64,000 bases of DNA from Rhodococcoides trifolii. GTDB lineage: Bacteria > Actinomycetota > Actinomycetes > Mycobacteriales > Mycobacteriaceae. Shown in pieces: positions 1 to 8,509 of the stretch. Under the pieces are notes generated by a model. That model was not told where the DNA came from and ran no database searches. It saw only the letters and a program-made list of their open reading frames with translations. A program made the translations under genes and the position numbers. Each line of letters begins with the position of its first letter. Position 1 is the stretch's first letter. The stretch is from NCBI RefSeq assembly GCF_014635345.1, contig NZ_BMCU01000002.1:310001-374000 (forward strand), in the 5' to 3' direction.

Positions 1-97
1 GCTCGGGCTCATCGAGTAGTCCGACATCGTGGTAGTGCCGCACCGACTTGAGGGTGGTGCCGGCGAGATCGGCGATCTGTCGTGTGCTCCAGCCCAT
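1..97 (-). CDS. MerR family transcriptional regulator, N-terminal part (runs off the left edge)
   Basis: Only the first 32 codons are present. They read as the start of a MerR winged-helix DNA-binding domain: a W-S-T-R-Q-I-A-D-L-A-G helix-turn-helix followed by the hallmark R-H-Y-H-D-V-G-L-L. The ATG at 97 is preceded by a strong purine-rich site (GGAGGAGAG, about 100-108), which supports this start. The gene lies 85 bp downstream of the DUF3159 gene on the same strand. The effector domain is outside the window, so the ligand cannot be guessed. Confidence 0.85.
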   Translation of the reverse strand, partial: MGWSTRQIADLAGTTLKSVRHYHDVGLLDEPE

Positions 98-182
98 CTC
101 TCTCCTCCGGTTTCGATCAGGTCAGAACCAGTGTCGACTGTGACCCAACGGCATAGTCAAGAGTCAACTCGTCCAGCAGCGT

Positions 183-869
183 CTACGCGGGGTTCGAGTG
201 AACCAACTGCGCTGTGGAGCGGCGGAAGGCCCAGACAGTGACGAGTATTGCCAGTGCGAGCAACGGGGTGCCCATCGCGATCCGGGCGAACGCGAGCCAC
301 CCGGTGGCGTCAGTGTCGTACAGCCAGTCTTGGACGACGTAGCGAGCGCCGAACAATACGACGAAGGTCGTCGTCGCGGTGTAGTGGGCGCGGACAACCG
401 AGCGAGAAGATCGCCAGGCGTACTCGTTGCCGTGCAGCGCATTCCACAGCAGTCCGGTCAACGGTCGTCGGGCAAGTATGGAGATCAGCATCAGAGCCGC
501 GCCGCCCAAGCTCAGCCAGATCCCAATGAGGAAATAGCCACCTGCCGACCCGGTCCAGGCGGCGACACCGCCTGCAACGACAACGCCCAATAGTCCGCCA
601 CTGGCCTGAGCGATCGGCTCGCCTCGCTTGAGACGAAGAACAGTGACTACCAGAGCGATGGCGATCGCGACGCCGACGGCGATCGGAAGGGCCACCAGAG
701 CGCTGGCGGTGACGAATGCCACGACCGGAATCGCGGTATAGATCATCCCACTGGTTCCGCCTAGGTTGTCGAGCAGAAGCTGTGTGGCATCTACCTTCTC
801 GATGGCCTTGTCATCTTGGACTGTCTGCTGCTCGTGCCCGTCGGCTGATGTCGATTCCGGCATTATCAT
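183..869 (-). CDS. DUF3159 family integral membrane protein
   Basis: The protein has 228 residues. A charged N-terminus of about 40 residues is followed by several hydrophobic segments, near residues 43-80, 90-108, 112-132, 165-180 and 195-215. The phrases L-L-D-N-L-G-G-T-S-G near residue 32, R-G-E-P-I-A-Q-A-S-G-G and G-Y-F-L-I-G-I-W match the layout I know for DUF3159, an actinobacterial membrane family without an assigned biochemical role. Its own context gives no function. A GAGGAGGG ribosome site lies just upstream of the start. Confidence 0.8.
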   Translation of the reverse strand: MIMPESTSADGHEQQTVQDDKAIEKVDATQLLLDNLGGTSGMIYTAIPVVAFVTASALVALPIAVGVAIAIALVVTVLRLKRGEPIAQASGGLLGVVVAGGVAAWTGSAGGYFLIGIWLSLGGAALMLISILARRPLTGLLWNALHGNEYAWRSSRSVVRAHYTATTTFVVLFGARYVVQDWLYDTDATGWLAFARIAMGTPLLALAILVTVWAFRRSTAQLVHSNPA

Positions 870-1187
870 GGTGCCCTCCTCGTCGATGCTGTGGTTGGCT
901 CGTGCAGTTCTTACTGTCGTCTCGGCGAGAGGTGAACAACAGTGCAGGCAGACATCGGAACCAGTTACAACATCATCTGCGGGCCATGACGAATGTCATG
1001 CCCTGTACTCGTGCTCAGGCAAACGCCGTCGGCCATCGTTCGTGATCGTTCAGCGGATCACGGGTGTCACCGCGGTGTCACAGACAGGTACGAACGCTCG
1101 TGAATGGGCACGGCCGGCCGCGACCGAAACGCCCCGTTCAGGCGTACTTCTACGACTCATCCCGATCCCCCTCGAACACGTCGGGAC

Positions 1188-1234
1188 TGTCTGTTAATCG
1201 AAGGTTTCTGGTTCAAGTCCAGATGGGGGAGCAC
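1188..1234 (+). pseudogene. tRNA-Asn(GTT) remnant, 3' half only
   Basis: The anticodon region CTGTTAATCG is followed by a variable stretch, an intact T arm (stem TCTGG/CCAGA around TTCAAGT) and the 3' acceptor strand GGGGGAGCA. The matching 5' acceptor strand and the D arm (TAGCTCAATTGG-type) are absent upstream, so this cannot fold as a full tRNA. Tyrosine-integrase elements carry exactly such a tRNA 3' end as their attachment core, so this is probably an old att site. The alternative is simple decay of a duplicated tRNA. Confidence 0.6.
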
Positions 1235-1236
1235 CA

Positions 1237-1268
1237 AAAGCCTCTCACCTGTCCAGGTGGGGGGCTTT
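1237..1268 (+). terminator. Hairpin after the tRNA remnant
   Basis: AAAGCC pairs with GGCTTT, and CACCT pairs with AGGTG inside it around a GTCC loop. A short T stretch closes the hairpin. It sits three bases after the tRNA remnant, as a tRNA terminator would, and probably moved together with the tRNA 3' end. Confidence 0.5.
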
Positions 1269-1443
1269 CGTGCTGTTCGGGACCTGGCGGCGATTTCAGA
1301 GCCCCGGTCTCAAGCGGGATGTCCCGCACAGCTGTGCGGCCCTTGTGCCAGATTCCCGTCCAACCGCTACGGGAGTAGGCGCTCCGGCCCCGCATGAAAG
1401 CATAAACGTTGGTAGTGCCAAAAGTTGGTGTTACTCTAACTTC

Positions 1444-2091
1444 ATGACCAAGAGCGGAGGCCTTCGCGATCGCAAGAAGGCGCAGACCCGCGAACGCATC
1501 GCCGATGCGGCCGCTGCGCTGTTCGCCGAGCGGGGATACGACGCCGTCACCATGTTCGACGTCGCAATGGCTTCGGATGTCTCCGATCAGACTGTGTACA
1601 ACTACTTCTCGGCTAAACAGGACCTGGTTCTCGATCGGGCCGAGCAATTTCGCGAGATGTATCGCGACGCCGTGCGGCAACGGCGTCCGGGCTGCTCTCC
1701 GGCCGCTGCTCTAGGGCCGCTCGTCGAGGCCGATATCGAGCGATACCGACACACCGACCTCGATCTCGCTCGCGGCCAGTTCCCGGCGCAGAGCGTCGAA
1801 AGTGGTGTTTTGCGACGATTCACGCTGGAGGAGCGGGAGCGCCAGGTCGAGGTCATGACCGAAGCCGTCGTCGCCACAACGCCAGAGCTGGCGAAGGTCG
1901 TTGCACTCTCGCACTGCGCGGCCATAGTCGCTGTCATACAAGCGATTTACGACCAGATCGGGTCGAGTGTGCTGGACCGTTCCCCCCAGAATGCGTCTGC
2001 CGACGACATGCTCCGGACCCTCGACGTTGCCTTCTCGAGCCTCGACCGCACGTTCTCGGATGTTCTCTCCACCACCGAAACCTCGAAATAG
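1444..2091 (+). CDS. TetR family transcriptional regulator
   Basis: The protein has 215 residues. The N-terminal TetR_N domain (about residues 10-60) shows T-R-E-R-I-A-D-A-A-A-A-L-F-A-E-R-G-Y, then V-S-D-Q-T-V-Y-N-Y-F-S-A-K as the recognition helix. The C-terminal ligand domain is all-helical and not diagnostic. The gene ends 17 bp before a flavin monooxygenase gene on the same strand, so the two are probably co-transcribed and the regulator likely senses a substrate or product of that enzyme. The ATG at 1444 is the first codon that keeps the whole domain with a short N-terminal tail. Confidence 0.9.
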   Translation: MTKSGGLRDRKKAQTRERIADAAAALFAERGYDAVTMFDVAMASDVSDQTVYNYFSAKQDLVLDRAEQFREMYRDAVRQRRPGCSPAAALGPLVEADIERYRHTDLDLARGQFPAQSVESGVLRRFTLEERERQVEVMTEAVVATTPELAKVVALSHCAAIVAVIQAIYDQIGSSVLDRSPQNASADDMLRTLDVAFSSLDRTFSDVLSTTETSK

Positions 2092-2108
2092 ATCCAAGGA
2101 ACTCGACT

Positions 2109-3230
2109 ATGAAAAACCTGGACGTACTTGTCTCCGGAGCCGGTTTCGCCGGCCTGACAACGGCCTACTGGTTGAACAAGCAGGGCTACCACGTGACACT
2201 CGTGGAGGTGTCCGACGGACTGAAGAAGGGTGGCACCCCTGTCGATATCGTCGACCAGACGGTCGAAATCGTCAGGAGGATGGGAGTATTCGATCTGGTA
2301 CTCGCACACAGCCTGCCGCCCAGGTCCACCGAGTTCACGACGGCTGAGGACGTGGTCGGGGCCCAGATGGCCCCGGCATCGGCGGACGACGACACCGAGG
2401 AGATGCGCTACGAGGTACCGCGAGACGACCTGCTCCGCATACTTTTCGAGCTGATCGAGGACGAGGTAGAAGTAATCTTCGGAGATTCCGTTACCGCCCT
2501 GTCGGATGCTGCAAGTGGTGTGCGGGCGCAATTCCGCAGTGGCGCGGAACGTGAGTTCGCGATGGTGATCGGCTGCGACGGAAACCATTCGAGAGTCAGG
2601 AAGCTCCAATTCGGGGACGAGTCGCAGTTCAGTCACTTTCTCGGCAACTACTTCGCGATCTCGATCGTGGACAAGTTGATCATCGACAAGAATGTGACCG
2701 AAATCTTCAGCGTCCCGGGCAAAACGGTCATGTTGAACTCCTACACCGACAAGACCGACGTTTGCTTCGCTTTCCACTCCGACACCGAAATACCCTACGA
2801 CTACCGCAATCAGGAGCAGATGCGTCGCATCGTCGCCGAGCAGTTCGAGAACCATGGAGGGCGATCGGCCGTTCTGCTCGACGAACTGGCGAAGGCCGAC
2901 AACTTCTACTTCGACAAGCTGTGCCAGATCAAGATGCCCCGATGGTCCGATGGAAACATCGTCCTCGTCGGAGACGCCGCCTACTGTGCCTCACCCGCCG
3001 CCGGAATGGGCGGATCACTGGCGATCATCGGCGCCACCGCATTTGCAGACGCGCTCGAACAGCATGGACCGAACTTCCAGGCCGCGTTCGACGCGTACGA
3101 GAGGAACCTACGGCCGTTCGTCGAAGACGTTCAGGCGCAGGCCGTGGATTTCGGCATTCCCACCTTCTTCCCGGAAACCGCGGATCACATTCGTGCGCGC
3201 GACGAGTTTCTCTTCGGCCACGCCTCGTAA
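2109..3230 (+). CDS. FAD-dependent aromatic hydroxylase-type monooxygenase
   Basis: The protein has 373 residues, typical for single-component flavoprotein monooxygenases. A Rossmann G-A-G-F-A-G dinucleotide motif lies at residues 9-14, the DG motif (I-G-C-D-G-N-H-S-R-V-R) is mid-protein, and the GD motif (V-L-V-G-D-A-A-Y-C-A-S-P-A-A-G-M-G) lies in the last quarter. These bind FAD and NAD(P)H for hydroxylation with O2. Relatives include PHBH-type hydroxylases and TetX. The upstream TetR gene suggests inducible expression. The substrate is unknown; antibiotic inactivation and catabolism are both possible. Confidence 0.85.
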   Translation: MKNLDVLVSGAGFAGLTTAYWLNKQGYHVTLVEVSDGLKKGGTPVDIVDQTVEIVRRMGVFDLVLAHSLPPRSTEFTTAEDVVGAQMAPASADDDTEEMRYEVPRDDLLRILFELIEDEVEVIFGDSVTALSDAASGVRAQFRSGAEREFAMVIGCDGNHSRVRKLQFGDESQFSHFLGNYFAISIVDKLIIDKNVTEIFSVPGKTVMLNSYTDKTDVCFAFHSDTEIPYDYRNQEQMRRIVAEQFENHGGRSAVLLDELAKADNFYFDKLCQIKMPRWSDGNIVLVGDAAYCASPAAGMGGSLAIIGATAFADALEQHGPNFQAAFDAYERNLRPFVEDVQAQAVDFGIPTFFPETADHIRARDEFLFGHAS

Positions 3231-3303
3231 GGAGACTGGGCAGCCGTTGTTCGACCGACGGTGTGTGCGATGAGTTTCGCGGCGACATCGTGTCTACAGC
3301 ATC

Positions 3304-3885
3304 ATGGAAACCGAACGCACCGCCAGCAGCGCTCGGCGTCGAGGGTCGTCCCGCGACGCGAACACCGACCGCACCGAGGAGGCCGGGACGTCCGTGAACG
3401 AACCGCCTGCCGATCCTCGCGTCGAGCGAAGGGCGGAGACGACCTCGGACGACGCCGCGGCACTGCCGACCGCCATGACCGGTAAGGCAAGCGCCGCCAA
3501 AGCGGCGCTCGGTGATCGACCGGTGTTCGACTACATCCACAGCCTCCCGCAGCCGCAAAGGGACATTGCCGAAGCCGTCGATGCACTCGCGGCCAGCGTC
3601 CTGCCGAATCTCACGCGGTCGGTCAAATGGGGCATGGCGTACTACGGCGTCGGTGATGGTTGGTGCTTCAGCTGCGGCGGTTTCGCCGGGCACGTCAAGC
3701 TCATGTTCATCAACGGAGCGACTCTCCTCGATCCGGTACCCCCTGTCACCCCGATCGGAATGGGTAAGGCCACGCGGGGTGTGGAGATCCGAACGCTCGC
3801 CGATCTCGACGAAGGCCAAGTCCGAAAATGGATGAAGGACATCGCTGCTTCGCCGGGAGTCGGCGGTAAGCGACGAGCGATGTAG
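3304..3885 (+). CDS. DUF1801 domain protein
   Basis: The frame codes for 193 residues. The C-terminal about 115 residues form the domain: V-F-D-Y-I-H-S-L-P-Q-P-Q-R, then R-S-V-K-W-G-M-A-Y-Y-G, a glycine-rich strand and a G-K-A-T-R-G-V-E-I-R-T end, as in DUF1801/YdhG-like proteins of unknown role. The first about 55 residues are charged and low in complexity, so translation may instead begin at the internal Met near 3475. The gene stands alone between a monooxygenase and the broken araB. Confidence 0.7.
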   Translation: METERTASSARRRGSSRDANTDRTEEAGTSVNEPPADPRVERRAETTSDDAAALPTAMTGKASAAKAALGDRPVFDYIHSLPQPQRDIAEAVDALAASVLPNLTRSVKWGMAYYGVGDGWCFSCGGFAGHVKLMFINGATLLDPVPPVTPIGMGKATRGVEIRTLADLDEGQVRKWMKDIAASPGVGGKRRAM

Positions 3886-3917
3886 CTGGTGGTCACGTCG
3901 GAATGGAGCCGGCCAAA

Positions 3918-5582
3918 TTATCTCTCAGCGCCACGCCGAATCGACCTGAGTCGCCGCATGGTGCCGACGTCCCGGCCGAAGTGATCGTGCAGTTCTCGGT
4001 AGATCTCGAACAGTGCGTCGTATGCCCGCGAACGGGATTCGTCGGGTAAGTATGCATGGCGCCGCACTTTCCCCATCGACGCAGCAGCGGCGGGCACGTC
4101 GGGATAAGACCCGGCCGCGACGGCTGCGTGGATGGCCGATCCCAGCGCCGCCCCTTGCTCGGAGTCGATGACGGACAGTGGCATTCGCAGCACGTCCGCG
4201 TAAATTTGCATCAGGAGAGCGTTACGCGTGAGCCCACCTGCGATCACGAGATCCTCCACCGGAACCCCGCTGCCTCGGAAGGCCTCGACGATGACACGGG
4301 TACCGAAGGCGGTGGCCTCGAGCAGAGCGCGGTAGGTGTCCTCGGGTGTGGTCGCGAGTGTGGTTCCGACGACGAGTCCCGAAAGCTCGTGATCGACGAG
4401 AACGGAGCGATTGCCGTTGTGCCAGTCGAGTGCGACGAGTCCGTGCTCGCCGACGCGCTGGTTGCCGGCCAGTTCGGTGAGGTATTCGTGCACCGATTGT
4501 CCCGCAGCAGTGGCGGATTCGCTGTACGACGCGGGAACACCGGTACGTGTGAATCATTCGAAGATGTCGCCGACGCCGCTCTGTCCGGCTTCGTACCCGT
4601 AGGAGCCGGCGACGATTCCACCGTCGACCACACCGCACATACCCGGAACGTTCTGCAGTCGATCAGAACTCATCATGTGGCACGTCGAGGTGCCCATGAT
4701 GGCCACCATGCGACCGTGCTTCACCGCGCCGGCGGCCGGTGCGGTCACATGCGCGTCGACGTTGCCGACCGCCACTGCGATGCCCTCCGGAAGTCCGGTC
4801 CACGCCGCCGCCTCGGCGGTCAATCGGCCTGCGCACGAGCCCAACTCACCCAGCGGCTGGTCGAGCTTGTCGACTACGAACGGGCCGAAACCGGGGGACA
4901 GTTCGGCGAGGAACTCTTCGGACGGGTAGTGCCCGTCTTGCAGGTTTCCCTTGTATCCTGCCGCGCAGGCGTTCCGTACGTACGTTCCGCACAGCTGCCA
5001 GACGATCCAGTCCGACGCCTCGACCCAACGGTCGATCGCGTCGTAGATCTCGCGGTCTTCCTCGTAGATCTGGAGCGCTTTTGCGAACTCCCATTCGGAG
5101 GAGATCAGCCCGCCGTAGCGGGGTAGCCACGACTCGTCCCTGAGCGCGGCCAGTTGCGTGATCCGATCCGCTTGCGGTTGCGCGGCATGGTGTTTCCACA
5201 GCTTGACGTAGGCGTGCGGCCGGTCGGCGAAACGCGGATCCTCATTGAGGGGAGTTCCGTCCGCATAGGTGGGCACCATCGTGCAGGCGGTGAAATCGGT
5301 CCCGATGCCGACGACGTGTTCCGGTGCTACGCCGGACGCGTTCAGTGCCGCCGGAACGGCGATGCGCAGGACGTCGCGGTAGTCCTGAGGGACCTGGAGC
5401 GCCCAGGAATCGGGAAGCGGTGCGGAGGTACCGGGCAGTGTCTGCTCGAGAACGCCGTGGGCGTACTCGTGAACAGCATGGGCCACCTCCGTGCCGTCCG
5501 AGACGCGCACGACAACGGCTCGGCCCGACAGGGTTCCGAAGTCCACGCCGATCGTGTACCGATCGACACCCGAGTCCACCAT
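3918..5582 (-). pseudogene. araB: L-ribulokinase gene interrupted by one in-frame TGA
   Basis: The frame is continuous over 555 codons except for a TGA at 4554-4556. The first 342 residues carry the FGGY-kinase start (I-G-V-D-F-G-T-L-S-G-R-A), the D-F-T-A-C-T and W-K-H-H-A-A motifs and M-G-T-S-T-C-H. After the stop the same frame continues with H-E-Y-L-T-E-L-A, L-D-W-H-N-G-N-R-S and the C-terminal A-G-G-L-T-R-N domain. The stop sits inside D-I-F-E-*-F, where the B. subtilis enzyme has D-H-F-D-W-F, so a Trp TGG became TGA. No frameshift is needed. A 191-residue C-terminal ORF (from 4493) could restart but lacks the N-terminal sugar-binding lobe. Sequencing error or readthrough remain possible. 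Confidence 0.85.
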
Positions 5583-5628
5583 GAGTTCATTGTTCTCTCG
5601 AGGGCGAGAAACGTCTCGACTATCGAGA

Positions 5629-6663
5629 TCAGGTCAGGGATTCGGTGAGTCCGTCGAGCACGATGGTTGCGGCGGTGGGTCCGGCGTTGAGGTACCACGG
5701 ATCGTCCTCCACGGTCACGACGTGGTTCTCGAGTGCCGCGCTCATCCCCGTCCACAGCGGATTGGTCGTGGAGGTGTCGCTGGTCGAACCTGATTCGGAG
5801 GCCTGGCTGGACGCGAATACCCAGTCCGCGTTGGCCAAGTGCATCTGTTCTTCGCTGAAGTCCTGCGACGTCTTGTCGAACTGCTGGCTTTCCGGACGAG
5901 CCAGACCGGCGTCCCAGGCGATGAACCCTGCGAACGACGGCACTCCGAACACCCGTGCGCGGTCGGCGGTGAAGCGCACGAAAGACACTGTGGGAGTGGC
6001 GGATGCGACCGAAGCGCCGAGGTCGTGGGCTCTGTCGACGAAATCGTCGACGAACTGCTGGGCTTGATCCGTCCGGCCCAGTGCATCGGCGAGCAGAAGG
6101 AAGTCCTGCTTCCAGTTCACGCCGGTCCCCTCGGTGAGAACGGTGGGTGCAATCGCGGACAGCAACGGGTAGTTCTCTTCCGACGCGGCCTTGTTCGCGA
6201 GGATGAGATCGGGCTGGATCGTGGCGATGGCTTCGAGGTTCACGTCCTGGCGATTGCCGACGTCGACGAAGGACGCCATCTCATCGTCGTACTGCGGGAA
6301 CGACCGGGCGACGTAGTCGGGAACCAGCGATGCGCCGTCGCCGTATGCGACACCGGTGGGTACGACACCGAGGGTGAGGACAGCATCGAGTTGGCCGGTG
6401 GCGATGACGACGATTTTTCTGGGTTCGGAAGCAATGTCGGTCGAACCAGCGAAATGGGTGACCGTGCGCGGAAATACGGCGTCTGCGACACCGGATCCCA
6501 TTCCGTCCGGAACGGCGGTCGGGCCGGGTGAGTCGCCGACGGTTTCGGAAGGCGCAGACGCGGCGGACGACGGCGCAGACGAGTTGTCGGCTGCGCTCGA
6601 GCAGGCAGAAACCGATAGCGCAGCGAGTACGGCGACGATTGTAGCGAGAAGGGTGCGTTTCAC
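5629..6663 (-). CDS. Iron-siderophore ABC transporter substrate-binding lipoprotein
   Basis: The protein has 344 residues. The GTG at 6663 starts a lipoprotein signal (K-R-T-L-L, a hydrophobic core, then L-S-V-S-A-C with the lipidated Cys). A Ser/Ala linker follows, then a FepB/FhuD-like periplasmic-binding fold: V-V-I-A-T-G-Q-L-D-A-V-L-T-L-G-V-V near residue 87 and N-L-E-A-I-A-T-I-Q-P-D-L-I-L-A-N mid-protein. A longer in-frame start at 6765 would bury the signal peptide and run through the iron box. No permease or ATPase gene is adjacent, so the protein probably feeds a transporter encoded elsewhere. Confidence 0.88.
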   Translation of the reverse strand: MKRTLLATIVAVLAALSVSACSSAADNSSAPSSAASAPSETVGDSPGPTAVPDGMGSGVADAVFPRTVTHFAGSTDIASEPRKIVVIATGQLDAVLTLGVVPTGVAYGDGASLVPDYVARSFPQYDDEMASFVDVGNRQDVNLEAIATIQPDLILANKAASEENYPLLSAIAPTVLTEGTGVNWKQDFLLLADALGRTDQAQQFVDDFVDRAHDLGASVASATPTVSFVRFTADRARVFGVPSFAGFIAWDAGLARPESQQFDKTSQDFSEEQMHLANADWVFASSQASESGSTSDTSTTNPLWTGMSAALENHVVTVEDDPWYLNAGPTAATIVLDGLTESLT

Positions 6664-6688
6664 GTCGATCGCTTTCAGGCATGAGTGG

Positions 6689-6707
6689 TTAGGTAACGCT
6701 AAGCTTG
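6689..6707 (-). promoter_or_regulatory. IdeR/DtxR-type iron box upstream of the siderophore-binding gene
   Basis: TTAGGTAACGCTAAGCTTG matches the 19-bp IdeR consensus (TTAGGTTAGGCTAACCTAA) at most positions, including TTAGGT and GCTAA. It lies 26 bp upstream of the GTG start of the binding-protein gene. IdeR with Fe(II) would repress there when iron is replete. Confidence 0.7.
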
Positions 6708-6780
6708 CCTGATTCGAGAGAAGGGCGTCCGACCGGGACGTCGTTCTGTGTCCGATGGCACACAACCAAGAGATTCGTCG

Positions 6781-8127
6781 TCAATCGTCCGAGCGCCGGT
6801 CCGACGTCGACCGTAGGCGTAGCTCCGCCCAGTACTCGAGGCGCTTCTTCACGTTCTGCTCGTGCCCGAAGTCGGTGGGTCGATAGAAGATTTCCCGCTC
6901 CACGTCGTCCGGGAAATAGTTCGCACCGGAGAAGCCATCAAGGGTATCGGGGTCGTATCGATAGTCCTTCCCGTAACCGATGTCTTTCATCAGTCGGGTC
7001 GGTGCGTTCAGGCTGTGCAACGGTGGCGCCAGCGACCCCGTAGCTCGTGCGGCTTTGGTCGCAGCGTTCATGCCCCGATACACAGCAATCGATTTCGGTG
7101 ACGTCGCGAGGTAGACCACCGCTTGTGCAATCGCGAGCTCGCCTTCAGGCGATCCGAGTCGCTCGTAGACGTCCCATGCGGCCAACGCCTGATGAACCGC
7201 CTGTGGGTCGGCGAGTCCGATGTCCTCGTTCGCGAATCGGACCAGCCGGCGTACGACGTAGAGCGGGTCCTCGCCGCCGTCGAGCATCCGGGCCAACCAG
7301 TACAAGGCGGCGTCGGGGTCGGAGCCACGCATCGATTTGTGCAGAACCGAGATGAGGTTGTAGTGGCTCTCCTGCGTTTTGTCGTAGATCGGGGCCCGCT
7401 TCTGAATCACTTCTGCGAGCCCGGAGACCTGCAACTGCGCATCGCTCGGAGGCAGCGAGTAAAGCTGCTCGACCATGTTGAGAAGGTATCGGCCGTCGCC
7501 ATCGGCCATGGCAGACAACGCTGCTCGCGCATCGGCATCGACCGGGAGCGGCCGACCTGCGGCGTGTTCGGCCCGTCGCACGAGAGCATCGAGGGCAGGC
7601 GCGTCGAGGCGCCGCAGAATCATGACCTGGCATCGGGACAGCAAGGCGCCGTTCAGCTCGAAGCTGGGATTCTCGGTGGTCGCACCGACCAGCACGATCG
7701 TGCCGTCTTCGACGTAAGGCAGAAAGCTGTCTTGCTGTGCTCGATTGAACCGGTGGATCTCGTCGACGAAGAGCAACGTGCCCTGCCCGACTTCCCGCCG
7801 TTTCTGCGCGGTCGAGAACACCTTGCGTAAGTCTGCGACACCGGCGAACGTCGCAGACAACGGCTCGAAGATCAATTCGGTCCGTTCGGCCAGCAACCGA
7901 GCGATGGTCGTCTTACCGCACCCCGGGGGTCCCCACAGAATGATGGACGACAGACGCTGCTGCGAGATCATTCGCCCCAGCGGAGCATCGTCGGACAGCA
8001 GATGATCCTGTCCTACAACGTCTTCGAGACGGGTCGGGCGCAGCCGGTCGGCCAACGGGCGCGAGTCGTCGTCGGCCGCTGCGAACAGTGACGGAGGGTC
8101 GGTGGTCATCAGGTGGAAGTCTGTCAC
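6781..8127 (-). CDS. rarA: Replication-associated recombination protein A (AAA+ ATPase, MgsA/WRNIP1 family)
   Basis: The protein has 448 residues, the usual length. An R-P-T-R-L-E-D-V-V-G-Q entry is followed by Walker A G-P-P-G-C-G-K-T near residue 66, Walker B L-L-F-V-D-E-I-H-R-F, sensor 1 G-A-T-T-E-N-P-S-F, and the C-terminal tetramerisation region with S-M-R-G-S-D-P-D-A-A-L-Y-W-L-A-R-M and P-R-like S-P-K-S-I-A-V-Y. RarA acts at stalled replication forks. A second Met at residue 7 could be the true start. The neighbours are unrelated. Confidence 0.95.
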   Translation of the reverse strand: MTDFHLMTTDPPSLFAAADDDSRPLADRLRPTRLEDVVGQDHLLSDDAPLGRMISQQRLSSIILWGPPGCGKTTIARLLAERTELIFEPLSATFAGVADLRKVFSTAQKRREVGQGTLLFVDEIHRFNRAQQDSFLPYVEDGTIVLVGATTENPSFELNGALLSRCQVMILRRLDAPALDALVRRAEHAAGRPLPVDADARAALSAMADGDGRYLLNMVEQLYSLPPSDAQLQVSGLAEVIQKRAPIYDKTQESHYNLISVLHKSMRGSDPDAALYWLARMLDGGEDPLYVVRRLVRFANEDIGLADPQAVHQALAAWDVYERLGSPEGELAIAQAVVYLATSPKSIAVYRGMNAATKAARATGSLAPPLHSLNAPTRLMKDIGYGKDYRYDPDTLDGFSGANYFPDDVEREIFYRPTDFGHEQNVKKRLEYWAELRLRSTSDRRSDD

Positions 8128-8179
8128 GGGTCGAGCCGGGGGCCCATCTTCTCGGATCGACCCGGTCCGCCCACGGTCC

Positions 8180-8362
8180 TTACTGCTTCGGTTGCACGAC
8201 GTACTGCCCGAAGCTCGAGGGTCGCTGTTCCTGTCGAATGAACCGTGCGCTCGGGAGTGCGGTCAGTAACGACGCCGTGGCCACCGGAGTCTCGACCATG
8301 TCGTCGACAGGCTTTCGACCGATTCGGGTGCTCTTGCCTCGCGGGCGCAATGGCTGCGTCAT
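8180..8362 (-). CDS. Small hypothetical protein (60 aa)
   Basis: A 60-codon frame starts at ATG 8362 behind an AGAAGG site. The product is basic at its N-terminus (R-P-R-G-K-S-T-R-I-G-R-K) and has no membrane segment or known motif. It fills the gap between rarA and the SDR gene on the same strand. I do not recognise a family. The upstream extension of this frame has no additional ribosome site, so the short form is preferred. Confidence 0.4.
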   Translation of the reverse strand: MTQPLRPRGKSTRIGRKPVDDMVETPVATASLLTALPSARFIRQEQRPSSFGQYVVQPKQ

Positions 8363-8509
8363 GGTGGTGCCTTCTGCTCGTCTGCGCAGCGGTCTCGCTA
8401 CTCGAATCCGGGGATTCCCTCGAAACGTTCGACGAAACCTGTCGAGCTTTGATTCGGTGCTGCCGGCTCGGCGGATGTTGTGTGCGCAGCGAGACCCCCG
8501 TCGCACCGC

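Larger units (their letters stand above)
870..1443. other. Gene-poor stretch with tRNA remnant
   Basis: No open frame here looks coding: the frames crossing it have no recognisable domain and no good ribosome site. The stretch does hold a near-direct repeat (ggtgtcac twice around 1067-1084), a tRNA-Asn 3' half at 1188-1234 and a hairpin at 1237-1268. The last 60 bp upstream of the TetR gene should contain its promoter. I read the region as the scar of an integration or excision event. Confidence 0.6.

Noticed and set aside
4494-4553. araB as two separate genes (342-aa kinase and 191-aa protein)
   Set aside because: Both parts align end to end with one AraB protein in one frame, including the residues between them; a single nonsense codon is the simpler reading.
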